From: Breviolum minutum Mf 1.05b.01
Taxonomy: Eukaryota; Sar; Dinophyceae; Suessiales; Symbiodiniaceae
DNA length: 64,000 nucleotides
Reading direction: 5' to 3'
NCBI GenBank assembly: GCA_000507305.1
Contig: DF239748.1
Span: 1-64,000, forward strand
Notes under the pieces: model-generated
Seen by the model: the letters and a program-made list of their open reading frames with translations, nothing else
Databases searched by the model: none
Told to the model about the DNA's origin: nothing
Translations under genes and position numbers: made by a program
Shown here: positions 19,386-32,824 of the stretch, one piece after another
Layout of the letters: each line of letters begins with the position of its first letter
Position numbering within the stretch: position 1 is the stretch's first letter

Positions 19386-21283
19386 GATGTTCATTCAAAC
19401 TCAAATTCGGTGGTCTTAGAATACATGCAGTTCAAATCCCTTTTCATATCCGACTTAGCACATCAGCTTCCGTGGTACCGACGTATGGACTCAACATCTA
19501 AATCAATAGTATTGATTTCTTGAAAACCACTCGCACTTGGATCTACCTGCACTTATCATAGGGACTGACCACGAAAAATAAGCTGGCGTCTCTGTTCAAA
19601 ATAGCTCAACACTACAAAAATTCAAGGTCATATTCGAAAAGGGCATGACCGCATTGCCATTCCTTTGCTTTGTTCAACAACGATGTTGAAAACAATCAAT
19701 ACATAAAGAACATATATCACATACCTCACATATCATCTCCCACCCATCCAAAGACACCTCAAAAAAAGATACCTCCAACCTGCGCTATGGTTGAAAAAAT
19801 GGTGCCTAAACAGGTCCTGCAAGCTTTGCATATGGTCCTTGTACTGGATCAATGCATTCATATCCAATCCCAGTACCTGCTCCAAGATGAAGGCGGAGCA
19901 AATAGGCATCTTGACAGGTCAACGTCCCATGGCCCATGACCCCTTGCTCTGCTATGGCTGGTTACGAAACTAAAATTCTGGCACTTGCAACATCCCTTTC
20001 ACCTTGATGTAGATGGATTTCAATGCCAGCATATCTACAAGGTATCAAGTCATGAAACTGTTAAATCTCCAATGTGACCCTGTTGAAGGATCAAAATCAC
20101 GCATCCAGGAATGTTAAAGATGCTTCTTTGCTGTTGCTATTTGAAGGAGAGAGTGAACATGCACATCAATAGAGCAGGTTCTATTGTGGCGTATGATAAC
20201 AGCCTTTTCTATCCTTTCAAGTCTGACTTTGCGTAAACGAACAGGGTAGGTTTCAAAGTTAAAAAAACTGGATGGATTCTTCATTAAAAGAATCTCACTC
20301 ACGTGTGGCAGCACTAAAATAGAACGCTTGTGACACGCGTTGAAGATTGCAACTGCACACGAGTGGCTTACCTAGACAGATCCAATTGAGACACGAAGGT
20401 GGCAGAAAGTCGACGAAATACAGGACCGAGAATCGGATGGACACTCTTATTACTGGAATTCATGATTTAAAAAATGGCAAAGCAACACACTCTAGGCCTG
20501 GTGTCTGATACATGTCATGAAGCACGAAAAAGTGTAGCTACACTCAACTGAAAGAATCTCTGAGGCGATAGTGACTTTGGAGATGATCCAATGCCTTGGC
20601 GAAGGCAAGGACCTAAGGCAATCCATTAGTATAAAGAATGCAGCAATCATATAATATGCAAAATAGTGGTACAAGTGCATATATCTATCTTCCAAATATC
20701 AATCACTCATGAGCATAATTCACGGCTATTTAATTATATTACGTGATCTAAATACCCATATTTATAGTCCCTACGTTCAAGAAAATTCAAACAGCACATG
20801 TGACTCCCATGTGAACAAATAATAGTGTGATACCAATCACAACAAACAAACCAAAAAACAACAACATCATATTATATATTGCACCTATCTCCATTGAGAA
20901 CCCACCACCTTCACCATGGTGCCTCTTTGAGTTTCTCTCCGATTCGGAATCTGGCCTGGGACCGGTGTGACCCGACGCTAAAACATGTTTTTAGAATATT
21001 ATGTGAGGGTATTTTCGGACTTTTAGAGTCATTTCCAGCCAAACACTATGCATCAGCTTCTATGGTTGCAACTTATAGAAAACCACAAGATATACAGCCA
21101 AAGAAACAAAGAACAACTGATGTTTGTTTCGAATTGAACTTAATGAAAGAACAATAAATCCGAAATTGAGAATAATGGCATATCCGAGAGTTTAAGTCTT
21201 AAACCCATAGCCGCCGCAGCTATAGGAAAACTCGGGACTGCTTTAACGTTTTACAAACATTGAAAAGTATGTGTAATGAATCA
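19386..21283. other. Gene-poor stretch
   Basis: AT-rich DNA with short frames only. I see no exon that links to a neighbour and no repeat beyond short TA tracts. Confidence 0.3.
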
Positions 21284-21660
21284 CTATCCAACTTTCAACA
21301 TAATATGTGCACAAAACATCTCTCGCACCACAACCCTAAGTGATTCGCCATATGTTTCACCTGGCCCTAACCAACTCCCTTGGTGTCTTTGTTGAGACTC
21401 AGCAGGCAACTCATTTTGAGACATCCCTACTTTGCCCTGGAAACCCTTGAACCAACGACACCTCTTGAAACACGTTTTGAAAATATCTTTTGGGGGGTGG
21501 TTTGTCACCATCATATTATTCCACTTTGAATGTTGCTGCATAAGCCAAAACCCAAACACTACAACAAATTCGCTCAAAAGTTTGGGTCGGCCCTGAAGTA
21601 TCATTGCAATAAGATACTGATCAATCTTGGAGGGCAAGCGGTTCACATGAGTTTGCAAAT
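21284..21660 (-). CDS. Candidate long minus-strand exon, unknown protein
   Basis: After TGATTCAG on the minus strand, about 124 codons are open (LQTHVNRLPSKIDQYLIAMI, LQGRPKLLSEFVVVFGFWLM, FKTCFKRCRWFKGFQGKVGM, GSWLGPGETYGESLRVVVRE) up to a TAG at 21284. A donor AAA|GTTGGA lies just before the stop, so it may be internal. It is one of the longest minus frames in the gene-poor part and its residue mix is protein-like, although codon bias is weak. No domain recognised. Confidence 0.4.
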
Positions 21661-24600
21661 CTGAATCACTCTCCCCAAAAAACTAACTAACAAATGCACA
21701 GGTTGGAAGACTGGTCTCCTCTTGGGATGATCCGCAACGGTCGGCAGGTGCGAACTGTTACTTTCAGGAAGTGTATGGGCAGTACCGGATTCAGTCGGAA
21801 AAATGTTCCCTCAAAATTGGCGAGATATGAAAAGTAATGGTTTCCTATAAAAACAACAAGAACAACTCTGACGAAACTTTACCATTTTACCATTTCCACT
21901 CAAATTTTGTTATAAAACAGCAATTTCCATCCATACGTGATGGCAACCGAGCAGTGTCAAACACACTGAAAGGAAAACTGTTCATTGTTTTGCGCCGCAT
22001 TGTGTTACGGTATCTTCGGTCATGGGTCAGCAGTAAACCAGCTTGAGAGTTTGGCTTCCACTGCTTCAATCAAAGAAAAAACAGGGAACCTTAGCTATAG
22101 TTCCTATAACAATTTGAAAGGTACCGGTACTATGAACAAAAATCACCTCCTTTCAAGTCTTTACCTTCCAAACCTGTGGGCAGTATACATATCTATACAT
22201 ACTAGACATATGTGACATACCCTATAGATAATATGTTACAATACTATCCAATGATTGTGAAAGGTTTACAACAAACCACCCCATCTTTCAAGGCAAATCC
22301 CAAAACTTCTCGCGACCCAAATGTGTTCAAGGCTTCCAGGCATTATTCTCTCGATTCGTGAGGTTCCAAACTGACAGCACATCATCCTGCAAACGAATCC
22401 ACGATGACATCGGGGGATTTGTTGTTTGCGAATGCGCAGAACCTTGCCATCCAAAAAAAAAACAATTTGAATGCTTAAGGGTCATCTAACCTTAAAATAT
22501 CCAGTAGGATTGACAATATGTACCTAGAAGTGGTCTAATTGTAAAGTAAACGCATGTATGTGTATCTATTATTCTAGACATGTACATATGTATGTAACAT
22601 ACATGGATTGTCTGGGTAAATAAGTGACTTGAGATACATCTTAGAGTTGTGAATCTTCGATAGGTGCAACACGTTTGCAATGGTGACTGACCAAACAATC
22701 CACAAGTCCAATCTTGAACAAATCCTATATGCTTGCAGTTTCTTGAATATTTTGAAATAATTTGTTGTTCTTCACTTTTTGTTCTTGGTTTCAACCAGTG
22801 CTTTTGAACCCCCTTGAATTTATCAGAACAACAAAGCAAAACGACCTCTCCCCTCTACCTTCCAGTACACATACCATTGGAACACGTATAAGTCAAAGTC
22901 CAAATGCACAAACAGCTGCAAAATCCTTAAATTACCTTAAAAAATCTCGCAATATTTGCCAATAGTTGCATCCATTTTGTTCCTTCATAGCTATGACGTG
23001 AGTAATTCTATAACTGGAAAGTAGTGAAGCCCGGTTGGAAGACCTCCGAAATTGATGCTCGACCGATGAGTCTTATGGAACTGGAAGAACCCATATCTTG
23101 ACACCTCAAAGTGCCTTGCAATGGGTAATGTTGGTTATTGAAGACCCAAAATATTTACATATATATGCGAATGCGACCACCTCTAAATGATGGTATGGCC
23201 TCACGTCATAGATCACATGGGTATGCCCTAACGATGGATCAACACAAAGAGTTTCTGACCCATCCCAGGTCCTTCAACCGAGTGGACAAGACACAGCCGA
23301 CCACGTCTGGTAGTTCAAATTCCTGTCCAATGGTTTCTTTGTTTAGAACCACTTGCCACGTTGCGAGCATATCAAAATTAGCATATATATATATATAAAG
23401 CAAATACATATACATGCATATTATACATTTTCCAGATAACAATTTCTATTCACCCTGTTCATCCCAAACCATATTTTTGTGAGTATACTTCCTTAGCAGA
23501 AATAATAGTATATATATATAATGTTTGTGGTTATGATTATTACTTACTACATCCATTTGCAATACACATAGCAGCGAATGACGGTACATATACAGCAATA
23601 CCATACCTGGATGGTATGGAAATCGTTGGTTGGTAGTTAGCCGCTCCATCGGGCAGGCAAAGGTTTGTAAATCACCAGCCCTAATCACATTATGCCCAAC
23701 AAAAATTCATGCTGGTTGGATACCGTTACACATGGATCATTAAAACAAACATCAAAGCAAAAACCGTCAATTCAACGGAAAAACTCTGGTGGTTTCAAAT
23801 CTCTTTATTTCTTTTTCACAGCTTGAAGGACAAGGATTCATATGACTTGACAAGCATATCTTCTGACTGGATCGGGTTCATTTCAGTAACCCTGTTCATT
23901 CCTATCTCTCCAAAATAAGTGCGGAAGCGTCAACTCCAACAAGGGTCATGTTGCAATACAAAAATAGGACTTGACAACCTAATTGAATCTTTAGTCTTCC
24001 TTTTTTTTAACGCTAGAACACAACAAATCTTTGATGGGTGGATAAGTTTAAAGATGGATAGACAAGAATCAACCGGACATATCCTCCTAAACATGTTGAT
24101 ATCGACTTTGAAACAAAACACATCACCGGTAAGTCCAAGTTTTTTTACAACGATGTCTCCAAAGTTTGACGCCGGCCTCACCAATGAAGGCTAAAAGCAA
24201 GTTCTCCCACATGCGATTCACGTAGTTTTGAGAGGCCTGAACTGACATAAGCGGCCCTTTGAACAAATTGATGAGACCAGTCTTTAAAGTTCAGCGAAAA
24301 ATATCATTGTATACGTTATATTGTATTAGCTGGAAGAATCTGGAAGACATAAAGTGTATAGAGAAATATCAGATATCGGGTGCAAAATTACTAAAGTAAA
24401 TATACAAACATGTCAAGATTAGTTCTACAGTTGATGTACTTGGTGCATTAACCTGTCAGACCCCAACTGCTAAAAAAAAGGTATGATTCTTACTTCTTAC
24501 GTGTCCTATTAATGGTTGTACATTCAATGACACTAAAGCCCACAATATTCAATGGAGTTACAAATTGTTCAGGGAAGACAAAACAATTTATCTTGACATG

Positions 24601-24750
24601 TACTACATGGCTGTGTGTATTGGCATCTCTTTGCATGGTTTGTTCCCTGCCCTACATCTCGACTCATATCTACCACAAACCATCACAGGGAGGAGCTTAG
24701 GTGGAGTTTTTGTTCTGGAACTCAAGATGAAGCGTGAGACCTAAACATTA
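21661..24750. other. Gene-poor stretch
   Basis: Short competing frames on both strands, TA tracts near 23385 and 23507, and a partial family-D-like segment near 21700-21775. No exon chain was found. Confidence 0.3.
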
Positions 24751-24868
24751 ACCCGCATGAAAACTAACATGACATGGGAACATCTCCATTTTCAATAGGA
24801 AACATATCGTAAATTCGGAGTACATCTTGAAATGGTGGATGTTCCATTGTCATGTTAGTTTCCGGTGA
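24751..24868. repeat. Hairpin repeat, family C copy 2
   Basis: Clear inverted repeat of about 25 bp per arm: gaaaactaacatgacatggg on the left and its near-complement ending tgtcatgttagtttcc on the right, with about 55 bp between. This is the best-preserved copy of the family. Confidence 0.8.
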
Positions 24869-26038
24869 GTAATTGGCAGAAAATAGATCACTTACAAAAC
24901 AACCCATCTTGACAGTGCACATCCTAGCTGTACATTGTCTGTCCCCTTTTTTCCATGTCCTCTTTCTGATCCTCGTCCTACACAACTCTTGTCTCACTGC
25001 CTAATCAGTATAGCAACCAGTTGGAGAATCTTTGTTGAAGGTACAGTAGTCCTTGCATCCATGCATTCCATGGTACTATCAACCGACTTCCACCGTTTGG
25101 GCTAGCAACATGTCCTTTCAATGGCCCGGAGGGCCTTCCGCTTGATCCTGATGATCCAACAACCACCCTCAGGAAATTCCTGGCAGGTGATTCTTGGGTT
25201 TCTATCGTGGAACGAAACATCTCTTATTGCAGGGTGATTGGATCCTTAGGACATCGATGATTGGTACGTATGTATATGTCAATTTCATGATATTATCATA
25301 GAAATCAAAAATTATACAGTACATACAAACAGTTGTCTGTTGAATTGATGGTCACTTGGTTTTCATGATTAATACCGTCAACTCTTGAACCAGCGATTCC
25401 AAAAAGACTACAAGACTAGGACAATATCTGGAAGGCCCACTCCCCTTGGGCAATTTACTAGACATGGAGACATCTTCCAGCTAGCTAGATGGGTGATGGC
25501 GTTTATTTTCATTGGGTTACCACTTTGAGACCACAAATTTGCACATGTTGTTTCAATATAATCATGCACAGACCTCCACCATTGCAGGGAGGAATCTTTG
25601 ACTAAACTAGAAAACTACCTGTTGTTTATTTCCATCACGACTCAAATCAATTCATATCATTTTGTTTGATGATCCTCCTGCATCTCGTGAGAAAATCCTC
25701 AAAAAGTCTAGAGACAATTCTCTCTGCTATCCTGACTGAAAATTTGGATTAGACATGACCTGGGAGGTATTCGATTCAATAAGGAAATTTAGTGAAGAAG
25801 ATTGAACAAGTGATATGAATTCTCACCAGAAATACATAAATTCTCTAAGTTTCCGCAAATTCAAGTATGGTGCATCCCTGCCGTCAGCGTTGCCCCGCCT
25901 CCCACATTGGCCGGTAGCCTTTGCGGAAGAGGAGGACCTTTCTAGCGATGGTGACCGGTGAGCTCCGTGTCGGCTGTGCTGAATTGGACACAACTATACT
26001 TACTTCAAACATAGTATGTTGTCTCCACTCCAACAGCC
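24869..26038. other. Gene-poor stretch
   Basis: No convincing exon. The last 150 bp become more G/C-rich as they approach the minus-strand exon at 26039-26322. Confidence 0.3.
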
Positions 26039-26322
26039 TCAGAGTTTCAAAAACCCGGTATCTATCCTTTTTCCACCGGAAACAAAAAACACGTCTTTCT
26101 TTTCACCGCCGGTGATGCTCCAACCCCGTGGCAAGCCCAACCCCAACGACAAGCCCTTTGTTGCCATACAGGGGCCGGACATTGTGATCTCTTGGGACCT
26201 CTGAAGGTCGGAGTAAGAAACTGTAATGTCGATAGAAGCCCTGCCGTTGGTGAAAAACGGGGAAGCTGGGGGGAAGCGAGGCACTCGGGGAAATTCTTCA
26301 ATTGGAATGGTGGGGGAAAATG
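26039..26322 (-). CDS. Terminal exon of a minus-strand gene
   Basis: After TCCCCTCTCAG the minus frame gives 93 residues: FSPTIPIEEFPRVPRFPPAS, FFTNGRASIDITVSYSDLQR, SQEITMSGPCMATKGLSLGL, then LPRGWSITGGEKKDVFFVSG and a short end with stop TGA at 26039. Third positions are strongly G/C (TCC GGC CCC, AAG GGC TTG TCG TTG GGG), unlike the flanks. The Pro-rich start and beta-type remainder do not match a family I know. The opposite strand frame is shorter and lacks this bias. Confidence 0.5.
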
Positions 26323-27440
26323 CTGAGAGGGGAGCAAACTGTGGTTTTTTTGGGGGGGGGAAGAAGCAAGAAATTTGTGAAATTCCAAAAAAAATGAAAA
26401 CTGGAGGTGGACTGCAGGCATATATGCATGGGATAGAAAAGAATGACAACATATTGTCTAGTATGCGCAGTGTTGAACACATTGTGTATCATGGTGTATG
26501 GACACATGTTTTTTTCCATGCACGGCAGGTCCACTCAATACCACACGTATAAAAACACCATCTAGAATCTAGATAAGCATCTCTTGCTGAGTTTGCTGTT
26601 TGAAACCGATAAATTCTGCTTGCATCACTATTGCACATTAAACACCCACAGCTTGGGCGCAGCTTGTCAAAATGAAACCACCATCCATGGCTGGAACATC
26701 ATATTTATACAGAGCACCCTCCGACAGGTGGTGTTTTAACCCTAAAAAAGTTGCTTAGTTCACTTCCTCACCATCCATTTAACGTCCCTCTAAGGGGTCC
26801 AGCGAAAACATGGGGAACCCTGAAATTGAGACACGTGAAAATTGCCTAATTTGGCTGAAACTGAAGGGTAGTCATTCACCAGTTTAAGATTTGGTGTAAA
26901 GAAAGTACTTTTGTTATTTTTGTTCCCCCATGTTCCCAATAGGCAAACAAAAACAGAAAAGTGATCACACAAAATGTGCATTAAACAGTTCAGAAAACAA
27001 TGTGGATCAAGAGGAACTCCCTGAACTTCATAAACCACCCAGGACTTGCAGTGACTAATTTTGTGTACTAGGTGTACAAAAATCAAACTTGTATCATTGT
27101 AACATGTAAAAATACACACATTGATTGCTATATATACACACAAATGAAAACACAGAAGCATTTATGAAGCTTTCAGGCTACTCTGGCGTCAACTGTCTGC
27201 CTCAACCGTATTGAAGCTTCCAAGTTGTTTCAAACCTTCCATATACCTGGCTCAAGCATGTCTAGGTGGATTCGTCTTGGATCATGTAATCCATATGGAT
27301 CTCAATAACACAAGGGGCAAACAAAGGGGTGCCCCAGAATATTTGGAGCCTTGCCAAAACATAGAGCCACATCAATCATACCATTGAGAATTAGGCTTTT
27401 CGAACAATTCAGCTAGACAAATCTTCGAATGTTGAGGCTT
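26323..27440. other. Gene-poor stretch with one doubtful minus frame
   Basis: A 123-codon minus frame (26790-27161) is rich in Cys, Phe, Ile and Leu with AT-ending codons and no good splice sites. I do not count it as a gene. Confidence 0.3.
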
Positions 27441-27550
27441 GATGCTGTTGATGGAAGAAATCCTGCACCAGTTGATCGATGGCTTATCCCATTATTTAAA
27501 GGGGATTTATACATCCCAGGTGGCGCAGTATTTCTTCCATCAACAGTAGG
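27441..27550. repeat. Hairpin repeat, family A copy 1
   Basis: Arms gctgttgatggaagaaatcc and its complement (agtatttcttccatcaacag) flank a centre with tttatacatcccaggtggcg. Further copies lie at 42138-42233, 50896-51003, 60592-60708 and 60961-61064, with half-copies near 44715 and 54957. Confidence 0.85.
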
Positions 27551-28859
27551 ATATCTTACTAAATCACTCTTTGACACCTCGGAAAAGTTGTGAAAAAGTT
27601 GGCAATTTTCTTTTTCCATGGGAGGATGGAACTTCAAGGTCCTTATTTGGAAAATAAAAAGGTAGGGGCCGAATTAAACTAACTTCTGGTTCAAAATCTG
27701 TAGTTTAATCAGTTGTTGCAAATGTGGAGTTTATTTTTGACCTGACACCCCTGTCCCAAAATCATGGACATCTTTAATGAAACTAGAAACTAGGTATGAA
27801 GCGACATGACATCATCCATTTTGCACTAATTTGGGAAACTGTTCCACAAGCAGGATGCAATTGTTTGGTTCCATGCCAAACTTCTGGAGGATATATTAGA
27901 TAGTATTTATATTACTATAGGTAATGGGAAAATTATTGGAGACATAGCTTCTTTTTCCACCTTCTTTCTAGGTAAAATGGTAAATTGGTACTGTTCCATG
28001 GATATTTCTCTGGGAGACATAAACCACTTTCACACTCTCTAGAGACAATGCGACTTTTTCTCTGTGGGGCATCCTGGGGCAAAACACCCACACCCAATGC
28101 TTGTAGGTTTTTGTTGGTTCATGATTTCGTGGTACAGTATTGCCTGCAAACACATCCGGTTCAAAAAAGGAAAGCAAAGGTCAAATCACTTGATCCCCGC
28201 TGTGCCGGTTGTGTGCCAAGTTACTGTTCACTTTCCTTTCGGTCACTGGTTTTCTTGTCATACCTGGCTGAACTCAGAGTCGGAACATCTCGAATTTAAT
28301 CCTGTGAAATCATACATTTCAACGGTTTGTTTTGTTTTTCCGGGGGCTTCAGTCGACTGATAGTCTCATAAAGCCATATAAAGCCTGGTATATACATTTG
28401 AAAAAATCAACCACCAGTGGGATGGAATCTCATGCCAATTCTGGGTGGATACTCCCAGATATGCGCCAGGTTTGTCAAAGGAGGTGACCTGTGTGGGGAT
28501 CTACAATTGTGACTTCCAATGGTCGGAGGTCAAAACAAAATAACGTGATGGTTGACAGGTTGGTGGCACTTGGATTGACCATCCTCGCTGCTGCGAACAT
28601 CACAACCAAGGAAACACGCAAAAACAATCAAGCGGCATTCGTGAAAAAAATCTATATGGGTCAACCTTCCCATATCATTACAATCTCATGAAGCAACATG
28701 AAAAAAACAAAAGCCCTTATATGATCTCTCCCAAAACATGATGCGGAAAAAAAAACGACATTTGGAGCTCATCAATTGGAGCTCATCGCTACATGCAAAT
28801 CTAATTCCATTGTTTTTTTTGTTACTTGCTTATGGGGATTCCACTTTGTACGGCCTCAC
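27551..28859. other. Gene-poor stretch
   Basis: Short frames on both strands. A plus frame at 28491-28691 and a minus frame at 27968-28177 are protein-like, but neither has matched splice partners. Confidence 0.3.
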
Positions 28860-29032
28860 AGTCGCACCCAACCATCCTCTCCACCATCTGGGTACCAGAA
28901 AGTCCATGCAGTTTCCAGTGGCGTCTCATGGGGAGGATATTGACCTTCCTGAACCCGAAGGTCCTGCGAGGAAACCATGCAGGGAGGATGACCGTCTAAA
29001 CCCACCCATGGGCCATTTTCACTTGGAAGAAC
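28860..29032 (-). CDS. Exon resembling the N-terminal part of eIF4E
   Basis: Between a TTTTTTTTACAG acceptor and a CT|GTGAGG donor the minus strand reads VLPSENGPWVGLDGHPPC, an intervening stretch, then PPHETPLETAWTFWYPDGGE and DGWVR. The block HxxPLxxxWTFWY is the pattern that opens the cap-binding fold of eIF4E (His/Pro-Leu, then Trp-Thr-x-Trp-Tyr/Phe). If correct, the protein binds the mRNA 5' cap in translation initiation. I could not find the downstream cap-binding Trp-Glu and GGxW exons, so identity rests on this motif only. Phase in 0, out 2. The overlapping plus frame (28738-29097) is treated as antisense. Confidence 0.4.
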
Positions 29033-29803
29033 CTGTAAAAAAAACGAATCTTCGTGGGAAACGTAAAAATGATGTTTGGGAATTTGCACTCATATAAGAA
29101 CCCCTTCTTTTCACCAGATTTGGAGCTCTAAATCTCCAACCCTTTAGTGTTGAAGGATTCCACAGGAAACACCAAGCTACTCAGATATCTGACATCTGGT
29201 CATCTGAGTCATTGGGACTTCAGTCATCTTCCAAGGTCCAATGACGGGCACGGCCCAATCTCCTCTGGACTGATGCCACAATGTGACATGGCAAAGTGGA
29301 CCAAAGAGAGATACAAATTCACAGCAAATCTATCGAAACATCTGACCATTCTATTGATACTGAAGCCTTTCATACATGTGAGGTCTATCTGGAATAGACG
29401 ATTTATATGTGGATCTATTTATTATGAATACCTTCATATGTCAAACATGGGTTTGCTTTCTTGTTTGGGGCTTGAAAATTCCCATTTCTCTTCATGGGTA
29501 AGCTGTGGGAGTACCTGACCTTGCAAATAAGACTTCCCTGGGTGCAGGACACTATGGCAAAATGATCATCTGGACTTTAATCGTAAAAGATTTCATGTTC
29601 TTGATGTTGTATCATTATACATATTTATCATAAATCCAAGAGACGTTGAACATAAACAATGCTTTTCTTGATTCTCTTGGGAGCCACAATTCTCTGGAAC
29701 AGTTTTGCTTGTCTACAGTAGCTGCTCACCCCGGGATGACGCAGCATCGTCCCTGAAGATTTTTTTGGAGGCATTGGCTGATGGTCTGCGCCAGTTCGTG
29801 AAG
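29033..29803. other. Intron-like or gene-poor stretch upstream of the eIF4E-like exon
   Basis: A 123-codon plus frame (29147-29518) and minus frames compete here with no decisive codon bias. A minus segment near 29210-29300 (SRGDWAVPVIGPWKMTEVPM) could be an upstream exon, but no donor was fixed. Confidence 0.3.
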
Positions 29804-29858
29804 ACTGAGCCTATTCTAAAACTAATATATATTGCGGGGATTCCTGGAATAGGCTCAA
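29804..29858. repeat. Short inverted repeat
   Basis: tgagcctattc and gaataggctca flank about 32 bp of AT-rich sequence, giving a perfect 11-bp stem. Confidence 0.6.
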
Positions 29859-30838
29859 CCAACAACATGAACCACCAACCAACCAATGACAACCTATTTA
29901 CAGCTTGTTTGTTTAGACATTCAATTTACGGTGGTGTTCCCCACTAGCTGGAGATTCCAACACCCGTGAACATATAGTCGTCGCCGCGTTTTCTTTGTTG
30001 TTCCTATTGAAACGGAGGGTTTCTGTTCCAAGCCCGAGGTGACATTTTACATGTTTTCGATTAGCATTTGTTCACCTTCAGATTGTTGGTCCCATTTTCA
30101 AACAAGCTGAATCGGACTTCCTATATAAAATGCTGAATCTTGGCGACTTGACTGCACAGTTTAGTTTTTTGAGGAAACAAATTGGTGTGAATCCTTGAGA
30201 AAAGACTTGTGAAGCAAAATGAAGCAAACGTACCTCAAACATTTGCAGCGATACTGAAAGTAAAACTTGGAATGATGGCAACCAAAACGCTGCTTACTTG
30301 CTTGAGAGTATGATACTTAAGATCTACAGTAAGTCCCTTCTTGAGTGGACATTGAGATACAGTAGCCACGCTAAACTATACATGAAACTTACCTACCACA
30401 GTAGTTAGGAGGTGGGGTGAAGTCACCACCAGTGATTGGCATATAAATTCTCCCCCTATAGGCCCAAGTAAGTAAAGCAACACAACTCAACTCACCAACT
30501 AATTTCTAACTTCCAGAGATACCGACCTAAAAACAACAACACTTGCTTGCTCGTTTTGAACCATAGAGATATTTTGAAATCAGCTTTCACCGAAAAGCAC
30601 CCTTGATACTTTGGTCCAGTTCCTGGAATCCCTGTGTCCCTTTCTTCAGGTATATCTCTCAAATATCATGGCACCCGCCATGATATGCACCACAAATCAT
30701 GCTGTTTTTCCCATATTGACCTGAAACATTATTGAAAGCTGCCATTTCTGCTATTTCAATCATCCCATTTTTTCAGGTCAATCAGTTGAAAGAAACCACT
30801 TCAGGACGTGTCATGAACCAAAGATTCAGTGAATACTC

Positions 30839-30940
30839 GGATGTCCCAAGTTGTTAGTAAAAGGTTAGTTAAGTGGGTTAAAACTCCAATAATATACCCC
30901 ACTTACTAACCATTGATCCTAACTTCCAATGGGACATCCA
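30839..30940. repeat. Hairpin repeat, family G
   Basis: Arms ggatgtcccaagttgttagt and, on the right, cctaacttccaatgggacatcc form a long imperfect stem with inner pairing between gttagttaagtggg and ccccacttactaac. A related unit occurs inside the hairpin at 59601-59767. Confidence 0.7.
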
Positions 30941-32766
30941 AGTACCAGGATCACAATCTTGAGGTTGCTGGGAATCGCCAAGCTGAAACAGTTAACTTTT
31001 CACTTCATTCAAGACATTGGAGAAGAGTCAATTTTGTGATAAAATGACATTGCTGCCACCTGTTGTAGATTCTAGATGATCCAATAAGACCGTGTGATTA
31101 TATTAAAACTATATAATTATATGAATACAGTAATTATATGATACATTTTTTCCCACAATCACGCGGAGCAACCTGCCAGGTTAGATCCAGATTCCTGTCA
31201 AAAGGGAAGCAAATCTTTTTGCTGCAGCCAGCCATTGTCGTTGCTGCTTTTGGTGAAACGCTGAACGACAGCGCCGGAAACCACCATCGACCGTGAAAGA
31301 CATTGGCTCACGGACTGTGATGTTTGTGACAGTTTTCAGTATTTGGATATAGATCTACTGATCTAGTCAACATGACGAGTCAACCAAGCCCCCTGCAATC
31401 TACTACATTGCCTTCATGAAGGCCTGTTTTAATGAACAAAAACAAACATATCAAACAAGTCCTTGGCCTCTATTCATCATGATGATTGAATCGGAGGGTG
31501 CAAAAACTCCCCATGGTACCTTCATGTGTAAACATCTCCACCATCCTAGTCTTTGGAGTTAGATCCTTACAGGGAACTATATGAGTGGAATCTCCAAGAC
31601 TCAACAAGGAAAGTCGCACAGAAATCTATAGTCAGTGCACATTCCTCAACAAAAACAACTCAAATTGTCAGTTTCATATTTCAAAACAACAAACAATTTC
31701 CGGAAATTTCTTCGTGGGAAATGAAGTGGCTTCTAATATCACTGGTTCCTGGACAAACAAAATCTATGCATGGCCGTCCAAAATGCGTGGTCCAAACATC
31801 TGAGACCCACCCATGCCTGCATAGCAATGATACCACGTGAGTTCCAAGAAGAAAAGACTTTCAGTATATATGAGTGCGCCTAAAGTAGGTGACCAAAATG
31901 GCAGAAAGTGTCTGTTTTAAGTACAAAACAAAAAACGCATTGGATTTTTTGGGGCATGATTGTTGTGACTAGTCCCATGGAACCAAACGCAGAATGGGCA
32001 GGATTGCCGGATTGCCATAATGTAATCATCATGTAATCATCTCTATGTCAAAGTCGTGCACACGCTGATCTTGCTCCAGAAAATATGTAAGTAGAACACG
32101 GCTACATCCAAGACTAGTTTCCTTCAGTATCAATCAATCAGGGCTCTTTCTTGTCACTCATCTGTTCCCTCCAAAAAAGGATTTAGTTTTATCAAGTCAT
32201 CAAACAGATCTTTGGCTTCATTGAACATGAAGCTAGAACCCCCCCCAAGCATCTGAAAAGTGGCAAGGATAAATAAGTAACAAGAATGATTAAACAACAT
32301 ATGCAACCTTTTATGTTCCCGGAAAACCTGCATCACACACCTCGTGAGATATATTCTGAGTACTTCCTAAACAAGTGGTGGGCAAATTCCCCCGAAACAA
32401 AAAAAATCCACACCTGAATTTGATTGGCCATAGGATCCATGGTTGCCTGGTAGATTTACATACTAAAAACCTTAAAAAAGAAACATTCATGGATCGGGAA
32501 ACCGGACTCATCCCAATGGAAATCCTATGGGATTGATCACATAAGCCGGTGAAGTCCCAGTGGACCTGATGTGAAAAATGGACACACCTAGTACTTATAT
32601 AAGGCTGTAGAAAATTGAACAATAAGCACATTTAAAAAAACTCTATCGTCAAAAAATTATGTAATTAAATGGTTAATTGGTTCACATGCATTCATTTTTG
32701 CATATGGTTCTGTACTACCTCATCTTCTCTTTTAATTGGCAATGACGAAATCTAGTTGTTCTTGAC
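30941..32766. other. Gene-poor stretch
   Basis: No exon chain. A minus frame of 106 codons (32311-32631) lacks codon bias. Confidence 0.3.
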
Positions 32767-32824
32767 CTTTGGCCATCAGGCCTTGTAGGAAAAGTCTGTC
32801 AATGCCGACGATGGCTTTTTTCTG
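32767..32824 (-). CDS. Candidate 58-bp exon
   Basis: The minus strand shows ATCGATTTCAG, then QKKAIVGIDRLFLQGLMAK, then a donor AAAG|GTCAAG, with G/C-ending codons. The plus strand of almost the same interval (32789-32848, TTGTAG to AAG|GTGAGT) also reads as a clean 20-codon exon (EKSVNADDGFFLLKSMGAKK). The minus reading agrees with the strand of most other exons; the plus reading has the better donor. Only one can be right. Confidence 0.35.

Noticed and set aside
28738..29097. Plus-strand 119-codon frame
   Set aside because: Begins in AT-rich sequence and is antisense to the eIF4E-like exon, which has both splice sites.
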